Assembly: GCA_027858915.1 (NCBI GenBank)
Contig: JAQIBT010000033.1
Coordinates: 55,668-119,667 of the forward strand
DNA from: Salinisphaera sp.
Lineage (GTDB): Bacteria > Pseudomonadota > Gammaproteobacteria > Nevskiales > Salinisphaeraceae
Length of the DNA: 64,000 nucleotides
Reading direction: 5' to 3'
Below are positions 25,542-34,953 of this stretch, piece after piece. Below the pieces are notes generated by a model, which was given only the letters and a program-made list of their open reading frames with translations, did not search any database and was not told where the DNA came from. The stretch's first letter is position 1. Each line of letters opens with the position of its first letter. A program made the position numbers and the translations under genes.

Positions 25542-26839
25542 TCAGCCGTGCACGGCATTCATGGTGCGGCGATACAGCAGGCCAACCAGCAAGAAGAACA
25601 GGAGCGTACCGCCGATCAGTGCCTGGGTTGTCACGGCCGGACTTTCACGGCCGAACAGGCCTACCAGAAGCAGCGAGGCGGCCACGATAGACAGAATGCC
25701 GATCCCCGAGAGTGGGCTGTTGGAGGAACCGATCAGGCCCGCCATGTAACCCGCGACCGCCGCAATAATCAGGCCAGCCACCACCACGAACACCAGCGAT
25801 CCGGCAATCAGCAGCGGCGCAGAACCTGCCAGCGCCCCACCCGCGATCAGGCTCCACAGCAGCCAACCAATCGGCACCAGCGTGGCCACGGCTACCAGCC
25901 CGACAATACGCGCTCGACCACCGGGCGTTGTTCACCGGCACGCTTGGCCCTGGATGAAGCCAGCGCGGAGGTGATATCGCCGACTACCGGCCCGATGATC
26001 CGAAGCAGCGTCCAGATAGCCGCCACGCCGATCACGCCCGCGCCCAGAAAACGCACGTCGGAGGAAAACACGGTGCTGGCGATATGTTCGGCCGACCCGG
26101 TGATGTCGCTCATGGAGGTGAGAATTGGCAAGGCGAAGCCCCAGCCGATGATCAGCCCCGCCAGCATGGCCATGCCCACCGACAGCCCGACCAGATGGCC
26201 GGCACCGAGCAGGGCAAACGACAGACTGCCCGAGATCCCGGTGGCGCCAGCCCCGGTGTGAAACCATACCGCTGCCTGGCTCGCGACCAGTTTCATCTGC
26301 GCCAGCAGTGCAAAGCCCGCAGACACCAGCGCGTTGACGATAATCACCTTTAGCCCGCGCACGCTTTCCTCGCGGCCTTCGCGCGATTCGGCGCCCACCT
26401 TGAGCACTTCGGCCGCTGCCCGGCCTTCCGGATAAGGCAGGCCGGAATCGACCACCAGAGCGCGCCGCAGCGGCACCGAGAACATCACGCCCAGCAATCC
26501 ACCGGTGGCACAAATCGCGGCCGTGGTGAAGAAATCGAAACCCTGCCACCAGCCGATCATCACCAGTCCGGGCAGTACAAAGATGATCGCCGATAACGTG
26601 CCCGCCGCCGACGCCACCGTCTGCACGATGTTGTTTTCGAGGATCGTAGAGTCCGAGAACGCGCGCAGCACCGCCATCGAGATCACCGCCGCCGGAATCG
26701 ACGTAGCGAAGGTCAGACCCACCTTGAGTCCGAGATAGACGTTAGCTGCGGTGAAGAACAGCGTGATCAGCCCGCCCAGAATCACCCCGCGGACGGTCAG
26801 TTCTGCCAGCCGCGGCTGGCGATCGGTCTTCTGGCTCAT
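25542..26839 (-). pseudogene. OPT-family oligopeptide transporter, frameshifted and C-terminally truncated
   Basis: The first frame (26839 to 25892) encodes an OPT transporter N-terminus: ELTVRGVILGGLITLFFTAA, many helices, and SGLPYPEGRAAAEVLKVG, a strong OPT motif. It stops at 25892. The second frame (to 25542) continues the same protein with PIGWLLWSLIAGG and the OPT block GYMAGLIGSSNSPLSGIGIL. The switch lies near 25895-25905, where a one-base change joins VVER to IVGLVAV. The second part ends about 35 residues after the SNSPLSG block, far short of the usual 600-plus residues. Start ATG at 26839 has GGGGA upstream. It is probably inactive, unless the frameshift is an assembly error. Confidence 0.82.
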
Positions 26840-27001
26840 AAGATTCCCCAAAATCGAACGTGCTGAATGACAAACCGGCACTCTATCGCGACTACAGTTG
26901 TCATCTGGCGTCGGCAATGCGATGTTAACAGTACAACGCCTGCCCGTCGGGATTACCCGGCGTGCCGGCGTCCTTCCAATCAATCCTCGGGGATCGACAT
27001 C

Positions 27002-27826
27002 ATGCGTCGTCTTTTCTGCAGCCTTGTGGCCGCCGTTACCGTGCTGGCCTCGCCTGCGCTGCTTGCCAAGACCTATGTGGCCGGCATCGAGCCGTCTTTC
27101 CCACCTTGGGCGTCGGTCGATCAAGGCCAGTTCGTCGGCATCGCTCCGGATGCAGTACGTGCCATCGCCAAACAACAGGGCTTCGACGTCAAGTTCCGCT
27201 CGCTATCCTTCGATTCGCTGATTCCGGCACTCAAGGCCGGCAAGATCGATATCCTGGTCACCGGGCTCACCGTTACCCCCGCGCGTGCCAAGCAGATCGA
27301 TTTCAGCGTGCCCTGGTGGACGATCAAGCTGGACGTGCTGGTGCCGAAGGACTCGAAACTCACCGCGAAGACCGCGCTCAGCGATGGCCACACCGTGGGC
27401 GTCCAGACCGGTACCACCAACTACGAATATCTGCGAGACGACGTGGTCGCCAAGGGCAACAAGATCAATATCAAGACCTACGCGCAAGGCACCACGGCGC
27501 TTCAGGACTTGCTGATCGGCCGTCTCGACGCCCAGTTCCTGGACGACGACACCGCCCGCCAGTTCATGGCGGCCAACCCGGGCAAGCTGCGGATCGCCGG
27601 CGAAATTACACCCAATCCGCCTCAGGTGTACGCGCTGGGCGTCAAGAAAGGCAATACCGCGCTGTTGAAGAAACTCAACGCCGGCGAGGTAGCCATTTAC
27701 AAATCCGGCCAGTGGAAGAGCATCGTGCACAAGTACATGCCGAATGCGAAAATCACGCCGGTACCCGGCAAGATGTCAGACGATGTCGGCTCTTACCAGA
27801 AGCCGGTGCCGGGGCTCACGCAATAG
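27002..27826 (+). CDS. Polar amino-acid ABC transporter substrate-binding protein
   Basis: A 274-residue periplasmic binding protein (SBP family 3). The signal peptide is about residues 1-22 (cleavage near LLA-KT). The mature part begins YVAGIEPSFPPWASVDQ, the typical ligand-pocket start, then GFDVKFRSLSFDSLIPALKAG and DILVTGLTVTPARAKQIDFS. ATG at 27002 has GGGGA nine bases upstream. It heads a four-gene importer operon. A stable hairpin after it may raise its level relative to the membrane parts. Ligand is likely a polar amino acid; which one is unclear. Confidence 0.92.
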   Translation: MRRLFCSLVAAVTVLASPALLAKTYVAGIEPSFPPWASVDQGQFVGIAPDAVRAIAKQQGFDVKFRSLSFDSLIPALKAGKIDILVTGLTVTPARAKQIDFSVPWWTIKLDVLVPKDSKLTAKTALSDGHTVGVQTGTTNYEYLRDDVVAKGNKINIKTYAQGTTALQDLLIGRLDAQFLDDDTARQFMAANPGKLRIAGEITPNPPQVYALGVKKGNTALLKKLNAGEVAIYKSGQWKSIVHKYMPNAKITPVPGKMSDDVGSYQKPVPGLTQ

Positions 27827-27845
27827 CCAATCAGCAGACAGGGCC

Positions 27846-27875
27846 ACGGCCGACGAGTTCCCGATCGTCGGCCGT
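27846..27875 (+). terminator. Intercistronic hairpin in the amino-acid ABC operon
   Basis: A perfect 10-bp stem, ACGGCCGACG (27846-27855) and CGTCGGCCGT (27866-27875), with a 10-base loop, lies between the binding-protein gene and the first permease. It is followed by CTGTTCTCGTTT, a weak U-rich tail. It may stop part of the transcripts or protect the binding-protein mRNA end. Confidence 0.65.
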
Positions 27876-27911
27876 CTGTTCTCGTTTATCCATATGGGCT
27901 GATCGCGGGCG

Positions 27912-28574
27912 ATGATCTACCACGCCATCTGGAACAACCTGCCCTATCTGGCAGAAGGCACGGCGATCACGATTGCGCTGACCGTGGTGCTGCTGACCAC
28001 CGGCGTGGTCGTAGGCACGACGCTGGGGCTGGCACAGAGCTACGGCGCCTGGCCGCTACGCTGGGGCGCGACGCTCATCGAGCGCCTTTTCCGCGCGATT
28101 CCGGCCGTGGTGCTGCTGTTTCTTTTTTATTACGGCATTTCCGGGTTCTATGATATCTCGTCTTTCTCGGCGGCCGCGCTGGCCTTGGGCCTGCGCTCGG
28201 CGGCTTATCAGTCACAGATATTCCGCGGCGCGATTGCCTCGGTGCCCAGCGGCCAGATGGCAGCGGCCCGTGCCATCGGGCTCAGCCGACCGCGCGCAAT
28301 CGTCGACATCGTATTGCCACAGGCACTGCGCCAGGCAATCGGCCCGTGGACCAACGAAGCGCTGTCGGAACTCAAGGATACATCGCTGGCCTACACCATC
28401 GGCGTGGTCGAGCTGATGCGCCAGGCGGATTACATCGTCTCGGCCAACTACGGCCATACGCTGGCGGTCTATAGCGCCGCGGCCGCGGTCTATCTGCTGC
28501 TGTCGCTGGCTGCCACCTGGCTGCTGGGTCGGGCGGATGCCCGTCTGCGCGTGCCCGGGTTCGCCCACTCATGA
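27912..28574 (+). CDS. Amino-acid ABC transporter permease (HisM/GltK type), first
   Basis: A 220-residue inner-membrane permease. It has about five helices, the N-terminal IWNNLPYLAEGTAITIALT start typical of the HEQRo-type permeases, FRAIPAVVLLFLFYYGIS, and the EAA loop QMAAARAIGLSRPRAIVDIV. It overlaps the ATPase gene by four bases. With the other permease at 29353 it probably forms a heterodimeric channel. Confidence 0.92.
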   Translation: MIYHAIWNNLPYLAEGTAITIALTVVLLTTGVVVGTTLGLAQSYGAWPLRWGATLIERLFRAIPAVVLLFLFYYGISGFYDISSFSAAALALGLRSAAYQSQIFRGAIASVPSGQMAAARAIGLSRPRAIVDIVLPQALRQAIGPWTNEALSELKDTSLAYTIGVVELMRQADYIVSANYGHTLAVYSAAAAVYLLLSLAATWLLGRADARLRVPGFAHS

Positions 28575-29353
28575 ACGGCTCGAAAGATTTGATGCGCGTC
28601 AGCGGCCTGCAGAAGCGCTTCGACAACAAGACCGTCGTCAACGACGTCTCGTTCACGCTCGCGCCCGGCGAGATCAAGGGCATCATCGGCCCGTCAGGTG
28701 CGGGCAAGAGCACCCTCATTCGCTGTCTCAACGGACTGGAGCCGGTCGACGGCGGCCAGGTGTGGCTGGACGATATCGAACTCACGGCCCGGCGCGCCGA
28801 TCTGGATGCTCTGCGGGCCCGCATCGGTTTCGTGTTTCAGGACTTCAACCTGTTCACCCATCTGACCGTGCGCCGCAACGTCACCCTGGGCCTGATCCGG
28901 GTCAAGAAGATGAGCCGACGTGACGCCGAAACCGTGGCCGAGCGTGAACTCGCGCGCGTCGGCCTGGCCAACAAGCTGGATGCCTACCCGGCCGAGCTCT
29001 CGGGCGGCCAACAGCAACGGGTATCGATTGCACGCGCCCTGGCCATGGAGCCAGAGCTGATGCTGTTCGATGAACCCACGTCGGCGCTCGATCCGCAATC
29101 CGTAGGCAGCGTCTTACGCGTCATGCGCCAGCTGGTCGCCGAAGGCATGACCATGATCATCGTCTCGCACGAGATGGCCTTCATCGAAGCCGTCGCCGAC
29201 GACGTGTTGTTCATGGTCGACGGCGCCATCGTCGAGGAAGGCAGCGCCAAGCAGATATTCCATCATCCCGAACAACAGGCCACCCGTGCGTTCATCGACG
29301 GTATCGCAGCGGCCATGGTCGGCGATATCGAAAATCAGGCGACCAGCGCATAA
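28571..29353 (+). CDS. Amino-acid ABC transporter ATP-binding protein (GlnQ/HisP type)
   Basis: A 260-residue ATPase. Walker A is GPSGAGKSTLIRC, the Q-loop FVFQDFNLF, the signature LSGGQQQRVSIARAL, Walker B LMLFDEPTSALDP and the switch IIVSHEMAF; all are intact. It works at the cytoplasmic face with the two permeases encoded on either side. Its ATG overlaps the previous stop (four bases) and its TAA overlaps the next ATG (one base), so translation is coupled. Confidence 0.95.
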   Translation: MNGSKDLMRVSGLQKRFDNKTVVNDVSFTLAPGEIKGIIGPSGAGKSTLIRCLNGLEPVDGGQVWLDDIELTARRADLDALRARIGFVFQDFNLFTHLTVRRNVTLGLIRVKKMSRRDAETVAERELARVGLANKLDAYPAELSGGQQQRVSIARALAMEPELMLFDEPTSALDPQSVGSVLRVMRQLVAEGMTMIIVSHEMAFIEAVADDVLFMVDGAIVEEGSAKQIFHHPEQQATRAFIDGIAAAMVGDIENQATSA

Positions 29354-30009
29354 TGGCCGACTGGTTCGTGTTCGCCCGCGAGAACCTGCCGGCGCTGCTG
29401 CACGGCACGCTCTATACGATCGCGATCTGGGTCGTGGCAATGATCGCCGGCTTCCTTGCCGGCTGGTTGCTCGCGGTCATGCGGGTTTACAGCAAGCCGC
29501 CGCTGCGCTGGCTGGCGGTCGGCTATATCGAACTGATCCGCGGCACGCCGTTGTTGGTGCAGATGTTCATCATCTACATGGGCCTACCTCAGGTCGGCAT
29601 CGTATTTTCACCGCTGACGGCCGCCATGGTCGCCATCGGCATCAATACGTCGGCTTATCAGGCCGAATATTTCCGGGGTGGTATCCGTGCCGTACGGGCC
29701 GGTCAGACCGCTGCCGGGCGCGCCATCGGCCTCACCCACGCCCAGACCATTCGCCATATCGTGCTGCCGCAGGCGTTTCGTATTGCGCTACCGCAGTGGG
29801 CCAACGAAGTGGTGCTGGAACTCAAATACACTTCGGTAGCGTTTGCCATCAGCGTGCCCGAGCTAATGGGCGAAGCGAAGATGATCGGCGCCAATACGTT
29901 TCGATATTTCGATATCTTCCTGGTCGCTGCTGTCATCTATCTGGTGCTTGTGACCGTGGTCACCAGCGTGCTCGACCTGATCGAGAGACGTTATGCGTTA
30001 CGGCACTGA
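29353..30009 (+). CDS. Amino-acid ABC transporter permease, second
   Basis: A 218-residue permease similar in layout to the first: about five helices, IELIRGTPLLVQMFIIYMG, and EAA loop QTAAGRAIGLTHAQTIRHIV. The block ANEVVLELKYTSVAFAIS is typical of polar amino-acid permeases. Start ATG at 29353 shares a base with the ATPase stop. It is the last gene of the operon, followed by a region of dispersed repeats. Confidence 0.93.
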   Translation: MADWFVFARENLPALLHGTLYTIAIWVVAMIAGFLAGWLLAVMRVYSKPPLRWLAVGYIELIRGTPLLVQMFIIYMGLPQVGIVFSPLTAAMVAIGINTSAYQAEYFRGGIRAVRAGQTAAGRAIGLTHAQTIRHIVLPQAFRIALPQWANEVVLELKYTSVAFAISVPELMGEAKMIGANTFRYFDIFLVAAVIYLVLVTVVTSVLDLIERRYALRH

Positions 30010-30037
30010 TTACTTTGCGGCAAACCGCCCGAACACT

Positions 30038-30260
30038 ATTTATCCGCAAATGAACTCGAACGCAGCAAGCTGCTACACGCAAATAGTACAGACAAGACCT
30101 TTATCCGCAGATTGCGCAGATTCATGACAGGGCCCGCGCCATATTCAACTGACACGGATGATACGCCCGGATTCCAAGTAACTGTCCAGCGACGTCGTTT
30201 TATTGACTCGCAATTTCAGGTTTCTTTTTTTATTTGCGTTCATTTGCGTTTATTCGCGGA
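30038..30260. repeat. Dispersed CGCAGAT-type repeat array (locus d, diverged double copy)
   Basis: Two left arms are seen: ATTTATCCGCAAATGAAC at 30038 and CTTTATCCGCAGATTGCG at 30099. One right arm is at 30231-30260 (TTTGCGTTCATTTGCGTTTA, then TTCGCGGA). Here CGCAGAT is partly changed to CGCAAAT in both arms, suggesting paired changes that keep the inverse match. It fills the 290-base gap between the ABC operon and nadA. Confidence 0.65.
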
Positions 30261-30299
30261 CTTCTTAATCGTGTTGCAGCCCCAAGACGGGTCGTCTAA

Positions 30300-31256
30300 T
30301 CACCCGATCGCCATCATCCGATCAATCGGCAAGCGCGCGCGTTCTGCCAGATCAGGATCGACCTTGACCTCGAACTGGTTGTACTTGAGTGCATCGCGCA
30401 GCTTGTCCAAAGTGATCATTTTCATGTATTCGCAGACGGAGTTTTCGCTGGCCGGATAGAAGCGCTTGCCGGGGTTTTCCTTGCGCATGCGGTGCAGGAT
30501 GCCGGTTTCGGTGGCGATCACGAACTCCTTGGCCTTGGATTCCCGAGCACGCGTGAGCATGCCGCTGGTGGATTCGAAATGGGTCGCGCTGCAGTCGGAC
30601 TCCATGGCCGATTTGGCCATGCAGGCACTGGAGCAGCCACATTCGGGATGAATCATGACCTCGGCGTCGGGATATTTGGCCTGTTGTTCGGCCAGGTTCA
30701 GATCGCCGATCTTCTCGTGCACGTGGCAGCCGCCTTGCCAGATCGTGAGCTTGCGGCCGGTCATCATCTCCACGTACAGACCGAGGAACCGGTCCGGCAG
30801 GAACAGGATATCGGCATCTGCTGGCAACGACTCGACGACCTGCACCGCGTTGGATGAGGTCACGCAGTAGTCGGTCTGGGCCTTCACTGCCGCACTGGTG
30901 TTGATATAGCTGACGACCGTGGCGTTCGGATGCTCGGCGCGCCAGGCCTTGAGCTGACTGGCTGTGATGCTGTCGGCCAGCGAGCAGCCAGCTTTCAGAT
31001 CGGGAATGAGCACGGTCTTGTCGGGCGAGATGATCGATGCGGTTTCGGCCATGAAGTGCACGCCGCAAAACACGATGGTGTCGGCGTCGGTCGCTGCAGC
31101 CTGGCGCGACAGGCCGAGCGAATCGCCTACATAGTCGGCGATGTCCTGTACCTCGGGACGTTCGTAATTGTGCGCAAGGATGACGGCATTGCGATCGGCG
31201 GCAAGCGCGCGTATCTCATCGGCGACGCTTTCTTCGATAGTTGTCTGATCGTTCAT
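30300..31256 (-). CDS. nadA: Quinolinate synthase NadA
   Basis: A 318-residue [4Fe-4S] enzyme that condenses iminoaspartate with dihydroxyacetone phosphate to quinolinate. ILAHNYERPEVQDIADYVGD is the substrate-binding start. Candidate cluster cysteines lie in DLKAGCSLAD, HPECGCSSACM and ENSVCEYMKM. It is the last gene of nadB-nadC-nadA; its start overlaps the nadC stop by four bases. Length is in the short bacterial range. Confidence 0.96.
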   Translation of the reverse strand: MNDQTTIEESVADEIRALAADRNAVILAHNYERPEVQDIADYVGDSLGLSRQAAATDADTIVFCGVHFMAETASIISPDKTVLIPDLKAGCSLADSITASQLKAWRAEHPNATVVSYINTSAAVKAQTDYCVTSSNAVQVVESLPADADILFLPDRFLGLYVEMMTGRKLTIWQGGCHVHEKIGDLNLAEQQAKYPDAEVMIHPECGCSSACMAKSAMESDCSATHFESTSGMLTRARESKAKEFVIATETGILHRMRKENPGKRFYPASENSVCEYMKMITLDKLRDALKYNQFEVKVDPDLAERARLPIDRMMAIG

Positions 31257-32170
31257 GGCGTTGCACCTTGGTTGGCGGCGATTTGGCTGACACGCTGGCT
31301 GATATCGAAGGCCGATACCGAATGTGTCAACGCACCGATAGAAATGAAATCCACGCCGGTCGCGGCTACGGCCGCTACATTGTCCAGTGTAATATTACCC
31401 GAAGCCTCGAGCCGTGCCCGTCCGGCCACATAGGCCACTGCCTCGGCCATGGCCGCAGGATGCATGTTGTCGAGCATGATCATGTCGACGCCGACTTCCA
31501 ATGCCTGTTGTACATCGGCCAGGCAGGCGGCTTCCACTTCGATACCGATCGCTGGATCGTAGGCACGCACCCGCGCGACGGCCTCGGCAATCCCGCCGGC
31601 GGCGGCGATATGGTTGTCCTTGATCATCGCCAGGTCGAACAAACCAAAACGATGATTGGACCCACCGCCGACCGCGACGGCCCATTTGTCCAGCGCTCGC
31701 AGGCCGGGCACGGTCTTGCGCGTATCCAGAATACGCGCGCTAGTGCCGGCCACGCGCTCGACAAAAGCCGCAGCGGCTGTGGCGATACCGGAGGCACGCT
31801 GGGCGAGATTGAGCGCAATACGCTCGGCCGACAACACGGCGCGCCCTATTCCTTGCATCTCGACCAGCACATCACCGCGCGACACCCACGCACCGTCGGC
31901 TACCTGCGGCTGCCACACAATTGCTGGGTCGAGCCGCCGGAATACCGCCTCGGCGATCGCCAGGCCGGCGAACACGCCGTCCTGCTTGGCAACCCAGTAG
32001 GCCGCCACCGGGGTGTCGCCGCCGATCACGGCCTCGGTAGTGACATCACCGCTGTGAATATCCTCGGCCAGGGCCAGATCGATCAGCTTGACGAACGCCG
32101 GGCTGGCGATCAGCGCAGCGGATGCCTCGTCGCTGCATTCATGCAGAGCGTCGGTTACGGCTTGCCTCAT
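31253..32170 (-). CDS. nadC: Nicotinate-nucleotide pyrophosphorylase (quinolinate phosphoribosyltransferase) NadC
   Basis: A 305-residue enzyme converting quinolinate and PRPP to nicotinate mononucleotide. Motifs: ALAEDIHSGDVTTEAVI, RIALNLAQRASGIAT, ILDTRKTVPGLRALDKWAV and the metal-binding DMIMLDNMHPA. It overlaps nadB and nadA by four bases each side, so the de novo NAD operon is tightly coupled. Confidence 0.96.
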   Translation of the reverse strand: MRQAVTDALHECSDEASAALIASPAFVKLIDLALAEDIHSGDVTTEAVIGGDTPVAAYWVAKQDGVFAGLAIAEAVFRRLDPAIVWQPQVADGAWVSRGDVLVEMQGIGRAVLSAERIALNLAQRASGIATAAAAFVERVAGTSARILDTRKTVPGLRALDKWAVAVGGGSNHRFGLFDLAMIKDNHIAAAGGIAEAVARVRAYDPAIGIEVEAACLADVQQALEVGVDMIMLDNMHPAAMAEAVAYVAGRARLEASGNITLDNVAAVAATGVDFISIGALTHSVSAFDISQRVSQIAANQGATP

Positions 32171-33753
32171 GTCCGGTTCCTGACAGGAAAACGAGTAAAA
32201 CGGGCGACGCTGTCGCTGTGCACCGCCGGCTCGGACAGCTCGGGATAATCCCGTCTCTGATGCACGCCGCGGCTTTCGGTACGTGCCAGCGCTGATTCAG
32301 TAATCGCCAGTGCCAGTTCGAGCAGACCGCGCCTGCGACGACGAAAATACTCATCGGGCAAGGCCGACGAAGAGGCGGTTTCACCCGCGCTCAACCGCGA
32401 CAAGGCCTCGACAGCGCTCTGCAGGCTTGCGGCGTCGCGCAGAATACCGACATGGGCGTTCAGCAGATCAGCCACGTTGCTCTTGAAGTACGCGAAATCG
32501 CTGGCAGCCGACGCATCCTGAGCGAGTGCGACCGGCCGCGGCGGGTCGACGGGCTCTGTCCTTGTCTGGGCTGCGTGTGCCGCGGCACGACGCGCAAACA
32601 CCAGACATTCCAGCAAGGAGTTGCTGGCCAAACGGTTCGCGCCGTGCACGCCGGTTGCCGCGACCTCGCCGGCGGCATACAGCCCGGGCACATCGGTCGC
32701 TGCATTCAGATCGGTGGCCACGCCGCCTACGCAGTAATGCGCCGCCGGGGCGACCGGAATACCAGTCTTGCGCGCATCCACGCCCTGGTCGGCGATCCGG
32801 TCCAGCAGATGCTGGAAATGGCCGCCTAGTTCATCGATATCCAGATGTCGAATATCCAGATAGACATGCGGCAAGGGCCCGGCTTCGATCTGGGCAAATA
32901 TCTCACGGGCTACGACGTCACGCGGCGCCAGCTCGGCCTGTGGCTTATCGGCCAGAAAACGCTCGCCGGCCGCGTTGCGCAGATGCGCACCGGCGCCGCG
33001 CAGCGCCTCGCTGATCAGAAAAGTCGCGCCGTCGCTGGCATAGAACGCGGTGGGATGAAACTGCACGAACTCCAGATCGCGCAGACGCGCACCGGCCGCT
33101 GCGGCCAGCAACAGGCCATCGCCGATCGAGGTATGCGGATTGGTAGTGCGCCGATAGAGCGAGGCATAGCCGCCGGTTGCCAGAATCGTCGCCGGCGCCG
33201 CAATACACTGCGATGCACCGTCAGCATGCCGGTTGATCTGCACGCCCGCGCAGGCATCGTCGGCCATCAGCAGTTCGCAGACCGCGGCATATTCGATTAC
33301 CTGGATATTGGCGGTCTGCTCAACCTGGCGAGCCAGAAACTCGACCAGCGCGCGGCCGGTCTGTACGCCCATCGCATGCAGGATACGTCGCCGCGAGTGC
33401 CCGCCCTCGAGCCCGCGGCTCGGTTGGCCATCGGCTTCGCGGTCAAACGGCATGCCGGCTTCGATCAGCTTCGCCACGTCTGCTGCACCTTCGCGCACCA
33501 GCAGTTCCACCGCGGCCTCATCGCACAGACCGCGGCCCGCAGCCAGCGTGTCCTCGACGTGCAGCGCCAGCGCGTCATCGGCGGTAGTGACCGCGGCGAT
33601 GCCGCCCTGGGCCCAGTAACTGCTGCCCGACCGTAATGCCTCACCAGTCACCAATACCACGCGTCCGTTGCTGGCCGCACACCAGGCGGCATACAGCCCA
33701 GCCACGCCGCTGCCGACGACGATGCAGTCTGTCTCGATTAATGTGTCTTTCAC
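32167..33753 (-). CDS. nadB: L-aspartate oxidase NadB
   Basis: The 528-residue flavoenzyme oxidises aspartate to iminoaspartate, the first step of NAD synthesis. The FAD fold is DCIVVGSGVAGLYAAWCA, followed by SGSSYWAQGGIAAV and HSRRRILHAMGVQTG. The C-terminal block has HGANRLASNSLLECLVFA. I prefer the GTG at 33753, ten codons before the FAD fold, over a GTG at 33819 that would add 22 residues without homology; no clear ribosome-binding site decides. It heads the nadBCA operon. Confidence 0.94.
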   Translation of the reverse strand: MKDTLIETDCIVVGSGVAGLYAAWCAASNGRVVLVTGEALRSGSSYWAQGGIAAVTTADDALALHVEDTLAAGRGLCDEAAVELLVREGAADVAKLIEAGMPFDREADGQPSRGLEGGHSRRRILHAMGVQTGRALVEFLARQVEQTANIQVIEYAAVCELLMADDACAGVQINRHADGASQCIAAPATILATGGYASLYRRTTNPHTSIGDGLLLAAAAGARLRDLEFVQFHPTAFYASDGATFLISEALRGAGAHLRNAAGERFLADKPQAELAPRDVVAREIFAQIEAGPLPHVYLDIRHLDIDELGGHFQHLLDRIADQGVDARKTGIPVAPAAHYCVGGVATDLNAATDVPGLYAAGEVAATGVHGANRLASNSLLECLVFARRAAAHAAQTRTEPVDPPRPVALAQDASAASDFAYFKSNVADLLNAHVGILRDAASLQSAVEALSRLSAGETASSSALPDEYFRRRRRGLLELALAITESALARTESRGVHQRRDYPELSEPAVHSDSVARFTRFPVRNRT

Positions 33754-33916
33754 GAAGAGTGGATCAGTTGCCCTTGTCGACCCGAACCGCGAGGTTACCG
33801 CGATTTGCCGCTGTGGCACATCCTGCCCGTGTTTCGATCGTCACCAAATAGCCGTCTTCGCGTCTTGGCCTGCATGGTTATATGCTGCTTGATAACAAAA
33901 AACAGGAGAACGCCTT

Positions 33917-34864
33917 ATGCCGCTGACGTCTGAAGTCCAATCTGTTGTCGATACGTTCAATCAGGCCGACACCGCGCTGACCGATCTGCCGCTGGCCACC
34001 GCACGCGACGAGTACGTGAAACTGCTGGCACGGGCCGGCGGCGAACCGGTTGCCATGGCCTCGGTCGAGGATCTATCGCTGACGCTTGATGGCCGCGAAC
34101 TGGGGCTGCGCCGCTACCGTCCCGAAGGGCTGGCCGCCCGTATTGCGCCTACCGTTGTCTATTTCCATGGCGGCGGCTGGGTACTAGGCGATCTGGACTC
34201 GCACGACGGAATCTGTCGGCAGCTGGCCGCGCGTGCCGGCTGCCAGATAATCGCCGTGGATTATCGGCTTGCGCCGGAATATCCCTTGCCGGCCTCCAGC
34301 GACGATGCGATCAGCGCCTACGAGCAACTGGTGACCCGGGCAGCCGATTTCGATATCGACCCACAACGTCTGGCAGTGGCTGGCGACAGCGCGGGCGGCC
34401 ATCTGTCTGCGGTCGTCGCTCTGGCAGCACGGGATGCCGGCTGGCCACTGGCCTTGCAGGTGCTGGTCTATCCGGTGACCGATCTGCGCGAGGCCGCGGG
34501 CGACTTCCCTTCACGTGTTCGCAACGGCATCTATCCGCCGCTGACCGACACGCTGATGAACTGGTTCCACGATCTCAGCGTCGACGGCGCGACCGACCCG
34601 CGCGACTGGCGCGTATCGCCCTTGCTGGCTACCTCGGTGGCAGGGACTGCGCCAGCGCTGGTCGTCACCGCGGGCGCGGATATCCTGATGGACGACGGCG
34701 TGCTTTACGTCTCGCGTCTCGCCGATGCAGGTATAGAGGTCGATCACGCCCATTATCCCGGCGTGATTCACGGCTTCCTGGAGATGCACGACTGGCTGTC
34801 GGTGACCGGGCAGGCACTTGATCGAGTCGCTACGGCCGTGCGTACCACGTTGGCGATCGATTGA
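33917..34864 (+). CDS. Alpha/beta hydrolase, HSL/Aes-type esterase
   Basis: A 315-residue esterase of the hormone-sensitive lipase family. The oxyanion motif is YFHGGGWVLGDLDSH, the nucleophile elbow is GDSAGGHLS, DILMDDG gives the Asp and HGFLEMHDW the His. ATG at 33917 has AGGAG eight bases upstream. It diverges from nadB. Such enzymes cleave short-chain esters; substrate unknown. Confidence 0.93.
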   Translation: MPLTSEVQSVVDTFNQADTALTDLPLATARDEYVKLLARAGGEPVAMASVEDLSLTLDGRELGLRRYRPEGLAARIAPTVVYFHGGGWVLGDLDSHDGICRQLAARAGCQIIAVDYRLAPEYPLPASSDDAISAYEQLVTRAADFDIDPQRLAVAGDSAGGHLSAVVALAARDAGWPLALQVLVYPVTDLREAAGDFPSRVRNGIYPPLTDTLMNWFHDLSVDGATDPRDWRVSPLLATSVAGTAPALVVTAGADILMDDGVLYVSRLADAGIEVDHAHYPGVIHGFLEMHDWLSVTGQALDRVATAVRTTLAID

Positions 34865-34953
34865 TAGCCTCAAGGTTCGGCCCTCACGGGCGACCGATTC
34901 AAGACAGATAGCAAGGCCGCCGATAACAGTCACAACCCGCGGCCGCGCCTGTC

